NCBI GenBank assembly: GCA_001606155.1
Contig: LODT01000032.1
Location: forward strand, 1-64,000
Length of the DNA stretch: 64,000 bases
Direction of reading: 5' to 3'
Source: Tieghemostelium lacteum
Lineage: Eukaryota; Evosea; Eumycetozoa; Dictyosteliales; Raperosteliaceae
The notes below the pieces were generated by a model. The model saw only the letters and a program-made list of their open reading frames with translations. It did not search any database and was not told where the DNA came from. Of the stretch, positions 48,674-60,707 are shown piece after piece (the stretch's first letter is position 1; every line of letters begins with the position of its first letter). A program made the translations under genes and the position numbers.

Positions 48674-48925
48674 ATGAATCTAAATCAAAGATCTATCAAC
48701 CTTTATAAAAAATTCATTAGATTATCTTTTAGATTTCCCAATAAATTCAATGGAAGGATAAGAGAAAATATCAGAGAAGTTTACATTCAGAATCAATTCC
48801 TTCTACCTGCCATCCCAAATAGAGATATTGAAATGGATAAACTTTTAGTAAAAGGTGAATCATTACATAATGCATTATTGACAATATGTAATAATAAAAT
48901 AATAATGTCTGAAATATGTAAATAG
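48674..48925 (+). CDS. LYR-motif protein, ETFRF1/LYRM5-like
   Basis: 83 residues, single exon. SINLYKKFIRLSFRFPNKFN matches the LYR-family start (LYKKFIRL standing for LYRxLLR), and IREVYIQNQFL followed by MDKLLVKGESLHNAL matches the family's middle and last helix. The 'FPNK' after the motif and 'LLVKGE' resemble ETFRF1 (LYRM5), which controls electron-transfer flavoprotein, more than SDHAF1. Small, basic, presumably mitochondrial. The subtype is tentative, the LYR family membership fairly secure. A second LYR gene (SDHAF1) lies 3.8 kb away. Confidence 0.7.
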   Translation: MNLNQRSINLYKKFIRLSFRFPNKFNGRIRENIREVYIQNQFLLPAIPNRDIEMDKLLVKGESLHNALLTICNNKIIMSEICK

Positions 48926-49232
48926 AAATATCTATTATATAAGAGGAAAATAGTTTAGGTACATAGTAATAAGACTTTAAGATGTAGGATTGGAAACCAA
49001 CTCATGGATATTATATCTTAAAGAAATGGTTTCCCAGTTAAAAATAAAATGATTTGGTTGAAATTCGTCATCAGAATTGACAACAAATCACTTAGTGAAA
49101 TTATTTAAACAACACCGAAAATATCCAGAAAATGAGTTTTGTAAGACCATTTTGAAACTTTTTTTATTTTAACTGCTTTTATTTGGTCTAGATATTTATT
49201 TTTGAAATTTATTTACAAAAAAGAGAAAGTAA
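48926..49232. other. Intergenic, before the STAND gene
   Basis: 307 bases, AT-rich. An ATG at 49133 followed by GTAAG could be a cryptic leader exon, but its frame does not join the gene. Nothing else is visible. Confidence 0.4.
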
Positions 49233-51125
49233 ATGGATAGAGCTATAAAGAATTTTATTGGTAGAGAAAATGAATTAAAGGATCTTGAGGATCATTTGAA
49301 TGGTACTGGGTCAGTGGTAATTAAAGGTATAGATGGTGTTGGTAAACATAGTTTAGTATCCCAATTTATGAAAGAGAACCATAAAAAGTATGATTTTGTT
49401 TACTTTATTGAGGATTTGGATCTATCAATTCAGAATCTATTTGAATCATTAGATAAAATGTATCCAACAGCTATCAAGACTCTTGATGGATATTTCTCAG
49501 TAATGGGTTCATTTTTACTTGTCATTGGAGACATTGGAAAATGCAGAGAAAAGAAATTCTTTGAAGCACATTTTCAAGTAATTGCAGAAGCTGTGAATGC
49601 TAAATTGAAAAAACATGTAATTTACATTGCTCAAGAGAATAAGTATGATAGAAATGCCAAAAGAATAGTTCTATCCAATTTAACTGAAAGTGAGTCTATA
49701 CAACTTGTTAAAACTACTCTAAAGGATAAGGATACTGAAGAATCAAAGTTACTAGCATTGGCAAAGGTTTCTCAAGGGTACCCTATTCTCATTGACCTCC
49801 TAGCTAAATATATCAATAACCAACAAGTAAATGATATAGACAGTGAACTTGGAAAAGTCTCTGAAGAAGACAAACAAGATCCTATAAAGTTCTATCAAAG
49901 TCTATTGTCATTGGTTATTAAAGAAATGAGAGATAAACAAAATTTTCCATTGGATTTATACAAGATTTTGGTATGGTTTGCACACTTTGCAATAAAATTG
50001 GATTGGTTTGAGGTTCTAAATGAACTTATATTCAAGTATGGTCATAGAGATGTCAGCGACATGTTTGACTATCTTAAAAAGTATTCAATTATCAATAGCA
50101 GTACAACAAAAGCATCTATATTTTATATTAGTAATAAGGTATTACATAGTCTAAGATCACTATTATCACCAGAGGAGGCTCAAGATGGGTTAGACCAATT
50201 CACAGATGCGATCGTTGGTCTTGTTAATGTAGCATCTATTGAACCTATTGATATTCCAATGATATTGTCACATGGTATCTATGCATCTGATAACTATGAT
50301 CTATCTAAAAGTATATTGATTTCAGTTGCAGGTTTACAACTAACTATAGTAGACCTATACTTTTCAGTGTTTAATGTGGCAAGTGAAGCTTTATATTATT
50401 CAAAAATTGCAAAAAAAACTTTAAAAACCGCAGAAGAGACCATTCCAGTTCATCCATTTGTAAATCAACTAAAATACAGATCACATAGACACTTGGGTGT
50501 CATTTACAGTCTCCATCCACCTGACCAAAAGAAATCATTCAAACATTTACTAAAAGCTAAAGAATACTTTAAATATGTTGAAGATTTACTGAAACAAGCT
50601 AATCCAGATGAAATTCATTTCCTTAACCTTAACTTGGGTATGGGATATCTCCATCAAGGTGACTTTAAAAAAGCACAAACTATCTTTGAAGATTTGATTG
50701 AAAATATTCAAGATAAAGAAAATTCACTAGACTATTGTAAGGCTTTAAATAACTTGGGTTTTGTTCAACAGAAATTAGGTGACCATAAAAAAGCAATTTA
50801 CTACTATCGTCAATCCATTCAAGCTACCAACAAAATCTTTGGTGAAAACAATCAAAATTCCATTTCAACTACTAGAAATCTCTTTGAGGTCTATGTTGAA
50901 ATGCGTGATTTCAAAAAAGCCAAAGAACTCATTAATATCATTACAGACGCCTTTACACATGATCCAACAACCCAAAAACAAATTCGTATAGAATTAGAAA
51001 CTGAAATTGAAATTGCCAAAGAAAACTATTCCAATAAGGCTCTAACCATAGGATACAAACACTATGCAATGGCTGGTGTATTATTAGGATTAGGTTTATT
51101 AGCTTTTAAATTATTAAAAAAATAA
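49233..51125 (+). CDS. STAND-type NTPase with TPR repeats and C-terminal membrane anchor
   Basis: Single exon, 630 residues. N-terminal FIGRENELKDLEDHL is the typical start of an NB-ARC/NACHT-like module. Walker A is GIDGVGKHSL (32-41, Lys38), Walker B SFLLVIGD (93-100), and GYPILIDLLAKYI (182-194) corresponds to the GxP motif of the NB-ARC helical domain. A winged-helix-like region follows, then TPR-type helix pairs at about 440-600 (NLNLGMGYLHQGDFKKAQTI, ALNNLGFVQQKLGDHKKAIY). The last 28 residues are a hydrophobic helix, MAGVLLGLGLLAFKLLKK, with flanking Lys, typical of a tail anchor to mitochondria or ER. STAND ATPases form signalling platforms (Apaf-1, NLRs). No effector domain is visible. 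Function is unknown. Confidence 0.85.
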   Translation: MDRAIKNFIGRENELKDLEDHLNGTGSVVIKGIDGVGKHSLVSQFMKENHKKYDFVYFIEDLDLSIQNLFESLDKMYPTAIKTLDGYFSVMGSFLLVIGDIGKCREKKFFEAHFQVIAEAVNAKLKKHVIYIAQENKYDRNAKRIVLSNLTESESIQLVKTTLKDKDTEESKLLALAKVSQGYPILIDLLAKYINNQQVNDIDSELGKVSEEDKQDPIKFYQSLLSLVIKEMRDKQNFPLDLYKILVWFAHFAIKLDWFEVLNELIFKYGHRDVSDMFDYLKKYSIINSSTTKASIFYISNKVLHSLRSLLSPEEAQDGLDQFTDAIVGLVNVASIEPIDIPMILSHGIYASDNYDLSKSILISVAGLQLTIVDLYFSVFNVASEALYYSKIAKKTLKTAEETIPVHPFVNQLKYRSHRHLGVIYSLHPPDQKKSFKHLLKAKEYFKYVEDLLKQANPDEIHFLNLNLGMGYLHQGDFKKAQTIFEDLIENIQDKENSLDYCKALNNLGFVQQKLGDHKKAIYYYRQSIQATNKIFGENNQNSISTTRNLFEVYVEMRDFKKAKELINIITDAFTHDPTTQKQIRIELETEIEIAKENYSNKALTIGYKHYAMAGVLLGLGLLAFKLLKK

Positions 51126-51596
51126 AATACTCTCAAATTCATCAAAAGTACTACTTATTTAAAATACTTATCTATCTTAATATTATTTAAAATTGCAAGT
51201 TTCAAAGAAAAAATTGATAAACAAACTAGTACTTTTTACTAGGATACACAAGTATTTGACTTTAAGTGAATATGCGAGTATTATCAGAAACAATGATTAA
51301 CTCATCAACCAATGAAATCAATCTAGAATAAATTCTAGAGCAAAGATAACTTGACTCATCTTTCAAACTATATTTTACCATTTCAAAACAACACCATAAA
51401 ATCCAAAATAAGTTAAAAAACCAACCCAAAGTGAATCTTCTTTTGATTTTTATTTAAGCTGAGTATTTTAAAAGATATTTTGTAAAAATCTTGCGGATTT
51501 CAGTGAATTGGTGATTTATTTAAAGATTGTTTGAATTTTAAAATTATTTCTCTTTTTATTTAAATATCTAGAGGAGAAAAGGATTTATCCACAACA
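51126..51596. other. Intergenic, promoter side of the LRR-TIG-EGF gene
   Basis: 471 AT-rich bases. No ORF, tRNA-like structure or repeat seen. Confidence 0.45.
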
Positions 51597-54500
51597 ATGT
51601 CATTGGTCAAAAATATGAATTACTATATGTTGTTTTTAATCTATATTATTACTATATTTAATATTTTACAATGTAATGCATTAGTAGTTGAGGAAGGTAT
51701 GTTTTAACAACCAAAGATTTCCTATTAATTTTAGATATTCATATCTCCTCCTCGGCACATTAAATATATAGAGGCAGCTATAAATAATTTAATGATTGAC
51801 CTATCATATCAATCACAGTGGGATCAAACTAATTTTTGTGAAAGCAATGGAATAGAATGTACTGAAAATAATGAGCATATAAAAGGTTTACAGTTTCTAC
51901 AACCTATTTCACCCGACATTATAATGGGACCTGAATTTTTAGTTTTTACAAAACTTGAATATTTGTATTTATCTATCTAACTATTTACTATTAGATATTA
52001 GTTTATAATATTAATTCTATTTATAGACAACTAGTATCTGGAATATCATTAAATGAAAATTTTTGGGAAGGTTTATATACTTTAACAAATTTAACAAAAT
52101 TGTAAATATTTAATAACATATATATTTCAATGTTGGGATATTAACTATTATTATAGAACAGTTATAAATAGTGTTAATACAGCAACAATGACAGGTGTAT
52201 TTGGTTCTGGATTTCCAGCATCATTAGAGGTATTATCAATGGAAGAATTTAATTCACATATACAACCACAATTATTTAACGATAATAATTTAAGAATATT
52301 AACAATTAAAAGAGGTGGTCCTGCTTATGATTTACCTAGTGCTGTCACTGGTGCTTCAACTATTGAATCATTGTATGTATATGATCTACATAAGGATTAA
52401 ATTTAATATTAATAATGTTTTGTAATTTATAAAATTAGAACATTACCAGTTAATGGTATTATTTTTCAAGGAACTGCATTTTATCAATTATCATCACTTA
52501 CTTTATATAATTCAATAGGAGTACCATTTGTATTTAATTCATTTGAATCATTTAATAATGGTCCATTGGCATTGTAAGTCTATTGGTTTGGTTGGTTATT
52601 ATTATTAAGTTAAATGCTATACTAACTTAAGTTAATTGAATATTAGATCATTTAATTCATATTATGACCAAATTGGATTAACACCATTTCCAAATTCAAT
52701 TTTTTTACATAATAATATAACTAGTTTAAAAGTTAGTCAAGGTTGGTTTGATTTATCTGGTAGTCAGATTATGAATTTTACCGATCAACCTAGAATGATA
52801 AACTTGGAAATTAATGATAAATCAATTCAAAATATAAATAACCTAGTACTACCACAAAGCCTAGAAAAACTTCATATTGAAAATGAATTGATAACTAGTA
52901 TCAATTTTTTAAATATATTTCAAGTTGATGGTCTAGAAATGTAAGTATAAAATCATATCTTTAGATTGGATTTTGTTTAGTACTAACTATTGTATTTTTT
53001 AAATAGTGAAATATTTTGTAAAATTACACAATTACCTTCTGGTAATTATAGTAGAATTAAAATGTTAAATGTAGCCAATAATATGATTACAACTATTCCA
53101 CCTGACATGTGTGCAGTTTATGATTTTGATATATCAAATAATCAGTTTACTACACTACCAATGTGTATGATGTGTTCTTATATCCAATTGGGTAGTAAAG
53201 TTAAACCACCAGTACTTACACCACCTGCATGTACAAATGTTCATGTAACCAATTACACTACTAATGCTATATTTTCACCAATAGTTGGTGGAAATATATT
53301 CCTAACTGGTGAAAATCTAGGATGGACTCTCTGGCAATCTGAAGATCTACAATTAACCAATGTTGAATTACTCACACCAAATCAGAAATTTAGAATCATT
53401 GTTGGAGAAGGTGTAGGATCTAGTGCAGTTAATGAAATTAGTATACGTCTACCAGATTCCCAACAACTAAATATACCCTATTCCTATTATCCACCAAAAT
53501 TCAATATTCAATCACCATCTACACAATCACCATTCACTCTAACTGGTGCTAATTTTGGAACTAATTCACTTAGTCAGGTTATGATTGCAAGTTCTGCCGT
53601 AACTGGTGCTGTAATTCAAAATGATAAGGTTATATTTTCACAGTTTCCTGGACCCTATAATTATGATATAATATTTGGAGTAACAGTGACTGCTGGTGAT
53701 CAATCAGATACGTTTATATATGACAAGTTGATAGCTGATCCTATATTATACCAACCATTTACAGGATTGGGAAGTCCAGGTGTTAAGATTATGATATTCC
53801 ATGGTGACCATTTAACATTTGATAAATCAATTACTAAACTACTTATAGGTGGAGTTCAATGTCAGATACAATCAATGAATCTAACAACTATATCATGTTT
53901 GTATCCAGGTTTAATTCAAGAAGAAATGCCAGTAAAATTAATTATTGGAACACGTGTATTTACAAGTGCATATCAAAAGTTGTATACCTGTGTACCCATT
54001 ACCAATGCACAATGTATAAATAATACATTAGTATGTAACCAAGGTTACACAGGAGACGATTGTTCATCAAAGATAATCTATGTGAAACCACCTGTTCTCA
54101 ATGGTACCTCTCCAAGTAGTAACACAACAGATACCACTGAACTACCAAATGGTGATACAATAGCTCACACCTCTTTAATCTCCGTAGTGGAAATTCGTGA
54201 ACTCTCTGGAATCACCAACGAAATTATTCAGAGTTATGTATTTGAAAATTGGACCTATACAGCAATTGGTGAAAACCAGTACGAATACAATACCACATTT
54301 TCAGTAGGACACGTTACCAAGAGTAATTCTACTAATATAACAGTAGTTGTTCAGTTCTTCCCAGAAGCTACTACATTATCATTTGCAAATACCACCATTA
54401 ATATGAACCCTTCAACATTAAAATACAAAATCACAATGAGTTCCTATCCATTTACATCTCCACTAAACAAACTACAAATTATAATGTCAGCACAATTTCA

Positions 54501-54972
54501 AGTGCAAGTACCATCAGATCAAGACCTATGTTCTGTTGTGGAATTTGGTGGTGATGCTGATGTAAATAACGATTATCTTAGACTACAAGTCAATGATATC
54601 AGTCTATATGGTAAATTTATAAAAATAGCATTATTAGATTATCGTCCAATCGCCATTGAGAATATCATGATTGATCCTAATCCACAAGATTCAATTATAG
54701 AGACTAAAGTAGCTATTCAAGTACCACATTACTATGATAATCTTGTTATGGATCCTGATTTTTCTTTACTAGTAGACACCAAATCAGCATCTGAAAAAAC
54801 CACATCAACGTGTGAAATCAAATCTAAAGGACTTTCTAAAAGTCAATTAGCAGGTATCATTGTCGGGGCTTCAGTATTTGGTCTGGTTATCATTTTAATC
54901 TCTGTTTATTTATTATATAAAAAGAATATTACTGTAAAAATACATCTTCAAAAAGTACTTAAATTAAAATAA
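51597..54972 (+). CDS. LRR-TIG-EGF cell-surface receptor (type I membrane protein)
   Basis: Seven exons close in phase: 51597-51696, 51772-51964, 52027-52101, 52157-52372, 52439-52573, 52647-52940 and 53007-54972; 992 residues. Signal peptide, then leucine-rich repeats, with several LRRs split by introns at the same place in the repeat (after Leu codons, phase 2), suggesting growth by exon duplication. Exon 7 holds IPT/TIG-like beta domains (FSPIVGGNIFLTGENLGWTL; PSTQSPFTLTGANFGTN; GVKIMIFHGDHLTF), an EGF-like module with CINNTLVCNQGYTGDDC, a long beta-rich region, a membrane helix (SQLAGIIVGASVFGLVIILI) and a short basic tail. This is the architecture of Dictyostelium ComC/Tgr-like adhesion and signalling proteins. 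Ligand unknown. Confidence 0.9.
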
Positions 54973-55173
54973 AAAAAATCGGTCGGACTATTTCCTCTAG
55001 AGGAAAATATAAAATATGTAAAACATAAAAAACAAATACACTTTGAACACGCAATATAGACAACGTTGTGAAAATGCATACCAAAAATTTTTTTTTTATA
55101 AAGTTTTTTATTTTGACAAAAAAAGATCATCACTCTTTTTTATTTTTTGTAAACAATTAATTGATTCTTAGAG

Positions 55174-58115
55174 ATGTCAAGTAATTTAGCATCATCAGGA
55201 ACATTGGAGAAACCTTGTTCAATTTTGATAAATTTTGAAAAAGGTGATCCACCTCAAGTCAATGAACTTAAACAGCAATTGGAACATGGTACCATTGAAC
55301 AAAAGATTGATGCCTTGAAAAAAGTCATCTTATACACCATCAATGGTGAACCAATTCCACAAGTATTGATGCCAATTATTCTATTTGTAATGCCATCTAG
55401 TGATCACACACTAAAGAAACTTTTATTAATTTATTGGGAAGTCATTGAAAAGACTCACCAAGGTAAATTAAAATCTGAAATGTTTTTAGTTTGGTAGGTT
55501 TTTATATTTAAATTTATAGATTTATTTAGGTTTCATTAACTTTATATTCTTTGATTTTAGTAATTCATTATTAAATGATTTAAAACATGCCAATGAATTT
55601 ATTAGAGGATTTACATTAAGATTTGTTTGTAAATTAAGAGAAGCTGAGGTATTAGAATCATTAGTACCAAATGTTCGTAATAATTTAGAATATAAACATG
55701 CCTATGTTAGAAGAAATGCAGTATTGGCAATCTATAATATCTTTATGCATTTTGATTATTTAATTCCAGATGCACCAGAACTCATTTATAACTTTTTATT
55801 AGTTGTATGTATATACTATATATAATACCAAATTACAATTATATTAATTTAAATTTTTAAATTAATTAGGAAGGTGATGCATCATGTAAAAGAAATGCAT
55901 TTATAATGTTATTTAATTGTGCACAAGATAAAGCAGTTGAATATCTTTCAACAGTTTTAGATCAAGTACCAAACTTTGGTGATATGTTACAATTCATTGT
56001 TGTTGAATTAATTAGAAAAGTTTGCAAAACCAATCCATCTGAAAGAGTGTGTATTTTTTTTTATTAAAAACAAACAAATTGATTGATTTCATAAAAATAT
56101 TAATATTTTTAACAACTTAATAGTCAAAATATATTAAATGTATTTTTACATTATTAAATTCAACATCACCAGCAGTAAAATATGAAAGTGCAGGAACATT
56201 ATTATCATTATCATCAGCACCAACAGCAGTTAGAGGTGCTGCCAGTGCCTATATTGATTTATTATGTAATGAATCAGATAACAATGTTAAAATGATTGTT
56301 TTGGATAAATTATTGGATATTAAAAAGAACAATAGTAGAATTATGGAAGAATTGGTTATGGATATTCTCAGAGCATTGTCAAGTCCAAATATTGATATTT
56401 GTAAAAAGATTCTTAATATTGTTCTAGATAGTGTCACTCCAAAGAACATTGATGAAATTATATTGGTACTAAAGAAAGAGATCAATAAGACAAATTCAAA
56501 GGAATTTGATAAAGGTTTGGAATACAGACATTTATTGATTCGTACTATTCATGTCAGTTCACTCAAATATCCAGATACTTTGGGTAATGTTGTACCATTA
56601 TTGATGGAGTATCTAGGTGATAGTTACCTTCCATCAGCTGTCGATGTTATAATGTTTGTCAGAGAGGTTGTTGAACAATTTGAAGTTCTTCGTCCAACTA
56701 TAATCAACAAACTCATTGAGACACTATCTACCATTAAAATCAGTAAAGTCTACAGAGTTGCAACTTGGAGTATCTCTGAATATGCTTCGACTATAGATGA
56801 CATTAACTATGCAATCAATAGTATCAATAAGGATGTTGAAGAACTACTCAAACCAAAACCAGTGGAAGAAGTTCTAGAAAGTACCAAAGCAAAAGTTAAA
56901 TCGGATACAGTCAGTGTTGCTAAAATGATTCAAGATGGTGACTGGTATCTAGCTAGTGTAATCTCATCAAGTCTTTCCAAACTCTATTTCAAAGCCGAGG
57001 AATTTGAAATGCCCTCACAAGAGCTTAATAAATTGAAAGCTCGTGTAATGTTGATTTTGGTAGCTCTCATTAACCTTGCTAAATCCTCTCAAATCTCCAC
57101 TTCAAAATCAGCATATGAGAGAATGATCTCATGTGTATCTGTATTGGTTGATGGTAACCAACGGGTAAAGGAAATCTGGCTTAAAGATTGTCGTGAATCA
57201 TTCACTCAATACCTACAATACCTCACACAAAAACAAAATGAAAACAAGAAAAAAACTGAAAAGGACCAACAAATCAAATCGAATAGTATTGTAAACATCA
57301 GACAACTAAAGAGCAAGAGAGCATTCGGTCCAGTTGACACTGAAGATGATTTACTCAAAGCCGTCGGAACCGACCTAATGAACAAAGATGCCTCTGAATA
57401 CTCTAAAATCTACCAACTCTCTGGTTTCTCAGATCCAATCTATGCAGAGGCCTATGTTAAAGTACACCAATACGATATCGTTTTAGAAATCACAGTATTC
57501 AATCAAACCAATGACACACTACAAAATGTAACTTTGGAATTAGTTACTTTAGGTGACTTGAAAATCTGTGAACGTGTACAACCATTTACTATGGGACCAC
57601 GTGAGAAATCTAATGTTAAAGCCTCCATTAAGGTATCTTCAACTGATAACGGTGTTATCATGGGTACTATTGTTTTTGATGTTGCTGGTTCAGTAAGCTC
57701 AATGTCTGATAAGAATTTAGTAATTCTCAATGAAATTCACATTGATGTTATCGACTATATTCAACCAGCAAATCACCTCTACACAGATGTCATGTTCCGT
57801 AACCATTGGTTGGAATTTGAATGGGAAAATAAGATTCCAGTACAAACCAACATGACTGATTTGGTTGCCTATGTTCGTCATATTTCCAAACTCACCAATA
57901 TGGGTATTTTAACACCTGAAGTACATTTATCCAATGACACTGGTATTCTTTCTGCAAGTCTTTGTGCTAGAAGTGTTTTTGGTGAAGATGTTCTTGCAAA
58001 TATCTGTATTGAGAAATCGGAAGAAAAAATTGTTGGTTACATTAGAATTAGAGCAAAAGTTCAAGGTATTGCTGTATCCTTAGGTGATAAAATTTTAAGA
58101 GGCAATAAAAATTAA
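55174..58115 (+). CDS. copB: Coatomer subunit beta (beta-COP)
   Basis: COPI coat subunit for Golgi-to-ER and intra-Golgi traffic. Exons 55174-55493, 55561-55804, 55870-56046 and 56124-58115 (introns 65-77 bases) give 910 residues. Adaptin-like alpha-solenoid with [112 protein letters not shown] and [17 protein letters not shown]. The coatomer beta appendage follows ([20 protein letters not shown]). Splice sites reproduce the orthologue's [21 protein letters not shown] and SERSKYIKC. Confidence 0.96.
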
Positions 58116-58246
58116 TTATCCTCTTTTATCATAAAAATTTGAGTATCATAATAAATAAAAAAATAATACATTTTTTTCTTATATGAAAAGGGTATTGATT
58201 TGTTGTTGGAATATTAAAATGAATAAATTATTTATTGTAAACATTT

Positions 58247-60478
58247 TTAAATATTTCCTTGAGTATTAGTTTGTTGCTGTTGTTTTTCTTCCAAAATATG
58301 TTTTATATTTGGGTTGTTGTGTAAAAAGTGAGAAAAGTGTTGAGTATCTAATAGTAATTTTACAAACTCCTTATTGTGATCAGATACCGAATTTATAAAT
58401 CTTTTTTTGAATTGTTCGACTAATAGACTATCATGTATATCTACAGGATCTGCAATGAATTGATTTTCAATCTTTTTTACTAACCACCAAATATAATTTT
58501 GAATTGTAATATAAATACGATGAATTGATTCAATTTGTGTTGGAGTATTCTTTGTTGGATTATGATTCTTTTGTTGAATTAATATTTGTGTATCTGATAA
58601 TAAATTTCTACACCTAAAAGTATAGTAATAGTAAATTAGTATATATATATATTTTATAATTTCTTTGATTTCTACATACAATTTCTTGAATTCTGGTAAT
58701 AATGGTGGAGCATTACATTTATTATAAGTAATCTTGTTACTTGAAATATCTACAATCAAACCATCAAAATTCTTTTTTCTAAGTTGTTGAACACCAGCAA
58801 TAAAAGGAACAGGAGCCTCTAGATAATCAGTCAAATTAGATGGAAGTATTGGAACAAATAAACCTTGCCAAATGAATGGATAGAGAAATGATAACATTGA
58901 AAATGAGGCAGATGACAGAATAGATAGATTATCACAAACAAAAACAACTCTTTGTTCTACTAAAATTGCACCTAAAATCTTGAGTATATTTTCTAGATTT
59001 AAATTTAAAAATGTACTAATAACAGCCCAATCTGCAATAGCTTTATAATTAGATTCAGTTTTTGTTTTACCGGTCTATAAATATATTAGATTATCGTTAA
59101 TATTTGAGCATAGTATCGATTTAATGGTATTTACATACAGGTATATAATATTTCCGTAGATTTACTTCACCTGGAAATGAAAATTCAAAGTTTTGACCAG
59201 GTTCTACTACTTTTTGATTATAGTAGTATTCTAAAATGTCTAAAAGATTTTGTTTATCTACCAAATGTCTAGTTTCTTGATTGGAAAATGGGTGTAGTGG
59301 AGTATGTGATGGTGATGCTGTAATACTAGTTGTAGTTGTTGATGAATTTGGTGTTGATGCTATATTTACATTAGTTTCCTCTGGTTCCGTTGTAGTGGTA
59401 ATTGTATCTTCAACTTGAGAATCTTTAATATCTTGATTTTCAACATTATCAACAGTATCAACATTATCAACATTATCAACATTTTCTTTTTCTTCTTCAT
59501 CTCCTCCAGTAGTAGTTGTTGTTGTTGTTGTTGCTGTTGGTGTAGTACTTTCTGCTTGTTTTTCAGTTTGTTCTTTTGTAGTTGTAGTTTCATCAGTAGT
59601 TTCCTCTTCAGAAGATAATTCTCTGGTAATTGTAATTAATCTATCCTGAGCTAATAAATATAATAATAAATCAAAGTGAATTGTAAAAAATGGCATTTTA
59701 GATATTATACAATAACCTATTTTAAAGGATGGGCATTAATGTTGATATTAGTAACTTTTATAGATTATCTAATCGAAATTTAGAGAAACATACATCTTGG
59801 TGCAGAAGTATAATGTTGAGCTCTTTCCAGAGGTTTAGGTTGCTGTGGAAAGAAATTTGGAAAAGTGTGTAATAGTTCAGGTTTAGTTAGACATACACCA
59901 TAGAGTGGTGTTTCTCCTGACAACACAAATGTATAAAAATGACTATTGGAATGTAAATGTGGTTGACCATATAATACCTCATTTAAATTGGAACATGATG
60001 GCGTTCTCTTTACAATATAAGGTATGATACCATTTGGAAAACAAAATTCTGGTATTTTTGGTGGTGTTGCTTTATTAGGTGGATAGGAAAATAGTAATTC
60101 TGGTTTATGTATAAATCCAATCTTTGGATTACTATCAGCCTGTAAACCAATAACTAGAAAATGTTCAAATAAATTGTCTCGTTCCACAAATAATGATAAT
60201 TCCTTTATTGGTCTATGTATGTAATAATTAAACTATTAATATATAATTGGTTTAGTTTTTGTTTAAAATATATACTCTTCAATATCTAATTCTTCTTCAT
60301 CATCATCATCTTCTTCTTCTTCCTCTAGTTCTTGTTGAGGTGTATGTTTTTCATTGACAATTCCGCTTTCATTTATATTTTTATTTTCATTATCCATTTG
60401 AGTATTTATTTCTTCTTGATTTGTATTTACATTGAGTACTAATTTACTAAATTGGTTATTGGTATCATTCTCGTCCAT
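58247..60478 (-). CDS. DENN-domain protein
   Basis: DENN proteins are exchange factors for Rab GTPases. Five exons: 60478-60276, 60212-59794, 59716-59139, 59074-58680 and 58613-58247; every junction closes phase (653 residues). N-terminal acidic tail (ELEEEEEDDDDEEELDIEE). The u-DENN part has LFEHFLVIGLQ, GIIPYIVKRTPS, FYTFVLSGETPLYGVCL and CYCIISKMPFFTIHFDLLLY across the exon 2/3 join. A Thr/Glu-rich insert precedes the core DENN: ISTFLNLNLENILKILGAIL, EQRVVFVCDNLSILSSAS, FIWQGLFVPILPSNLTDYLE and APVPFIAGV. A d-DENN-like helical end follows. Its substrate Rab is not evident. It is best compared with the DENND5/AVL9-type families, but the subtype is open. Confidence 0.88.
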
Positions 60479-60707
60479 GGAAAATGAAATGAGATTGTGT
60501 TGCTAATAAAAAAAAATTAAAAAAAAAAAAAAAAAAATACATTTAAATTTATATATCTATAAATAAAATAATATCTAAAGATATATAAATATGATTAATG
60601 AGATTTTATAATTTTAATTTAATTTTATTATTAGTTATTTAGTTAATTTTAATTTTTATTTTTTTTTTTTTGATTAGTTATTTATAAAAAAAACGAGTGA
60701 AACAACT
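60479..60707. promoter_or_regulatory. Shared divergent promoter of the DENN and WDR89 genes
   Basis: 229 bases, almost all A/T, with A16 and T-rich runs (60523-60538, 60657-60671). No specific element recognised. Confidence 0.5.

Noticed and set aside
59415-59618. Cys-rich forward ORF (CCCCCCCWCS)
   Set aside because: Antisense of the Thr/Glu-rich insert in the DENN gene.
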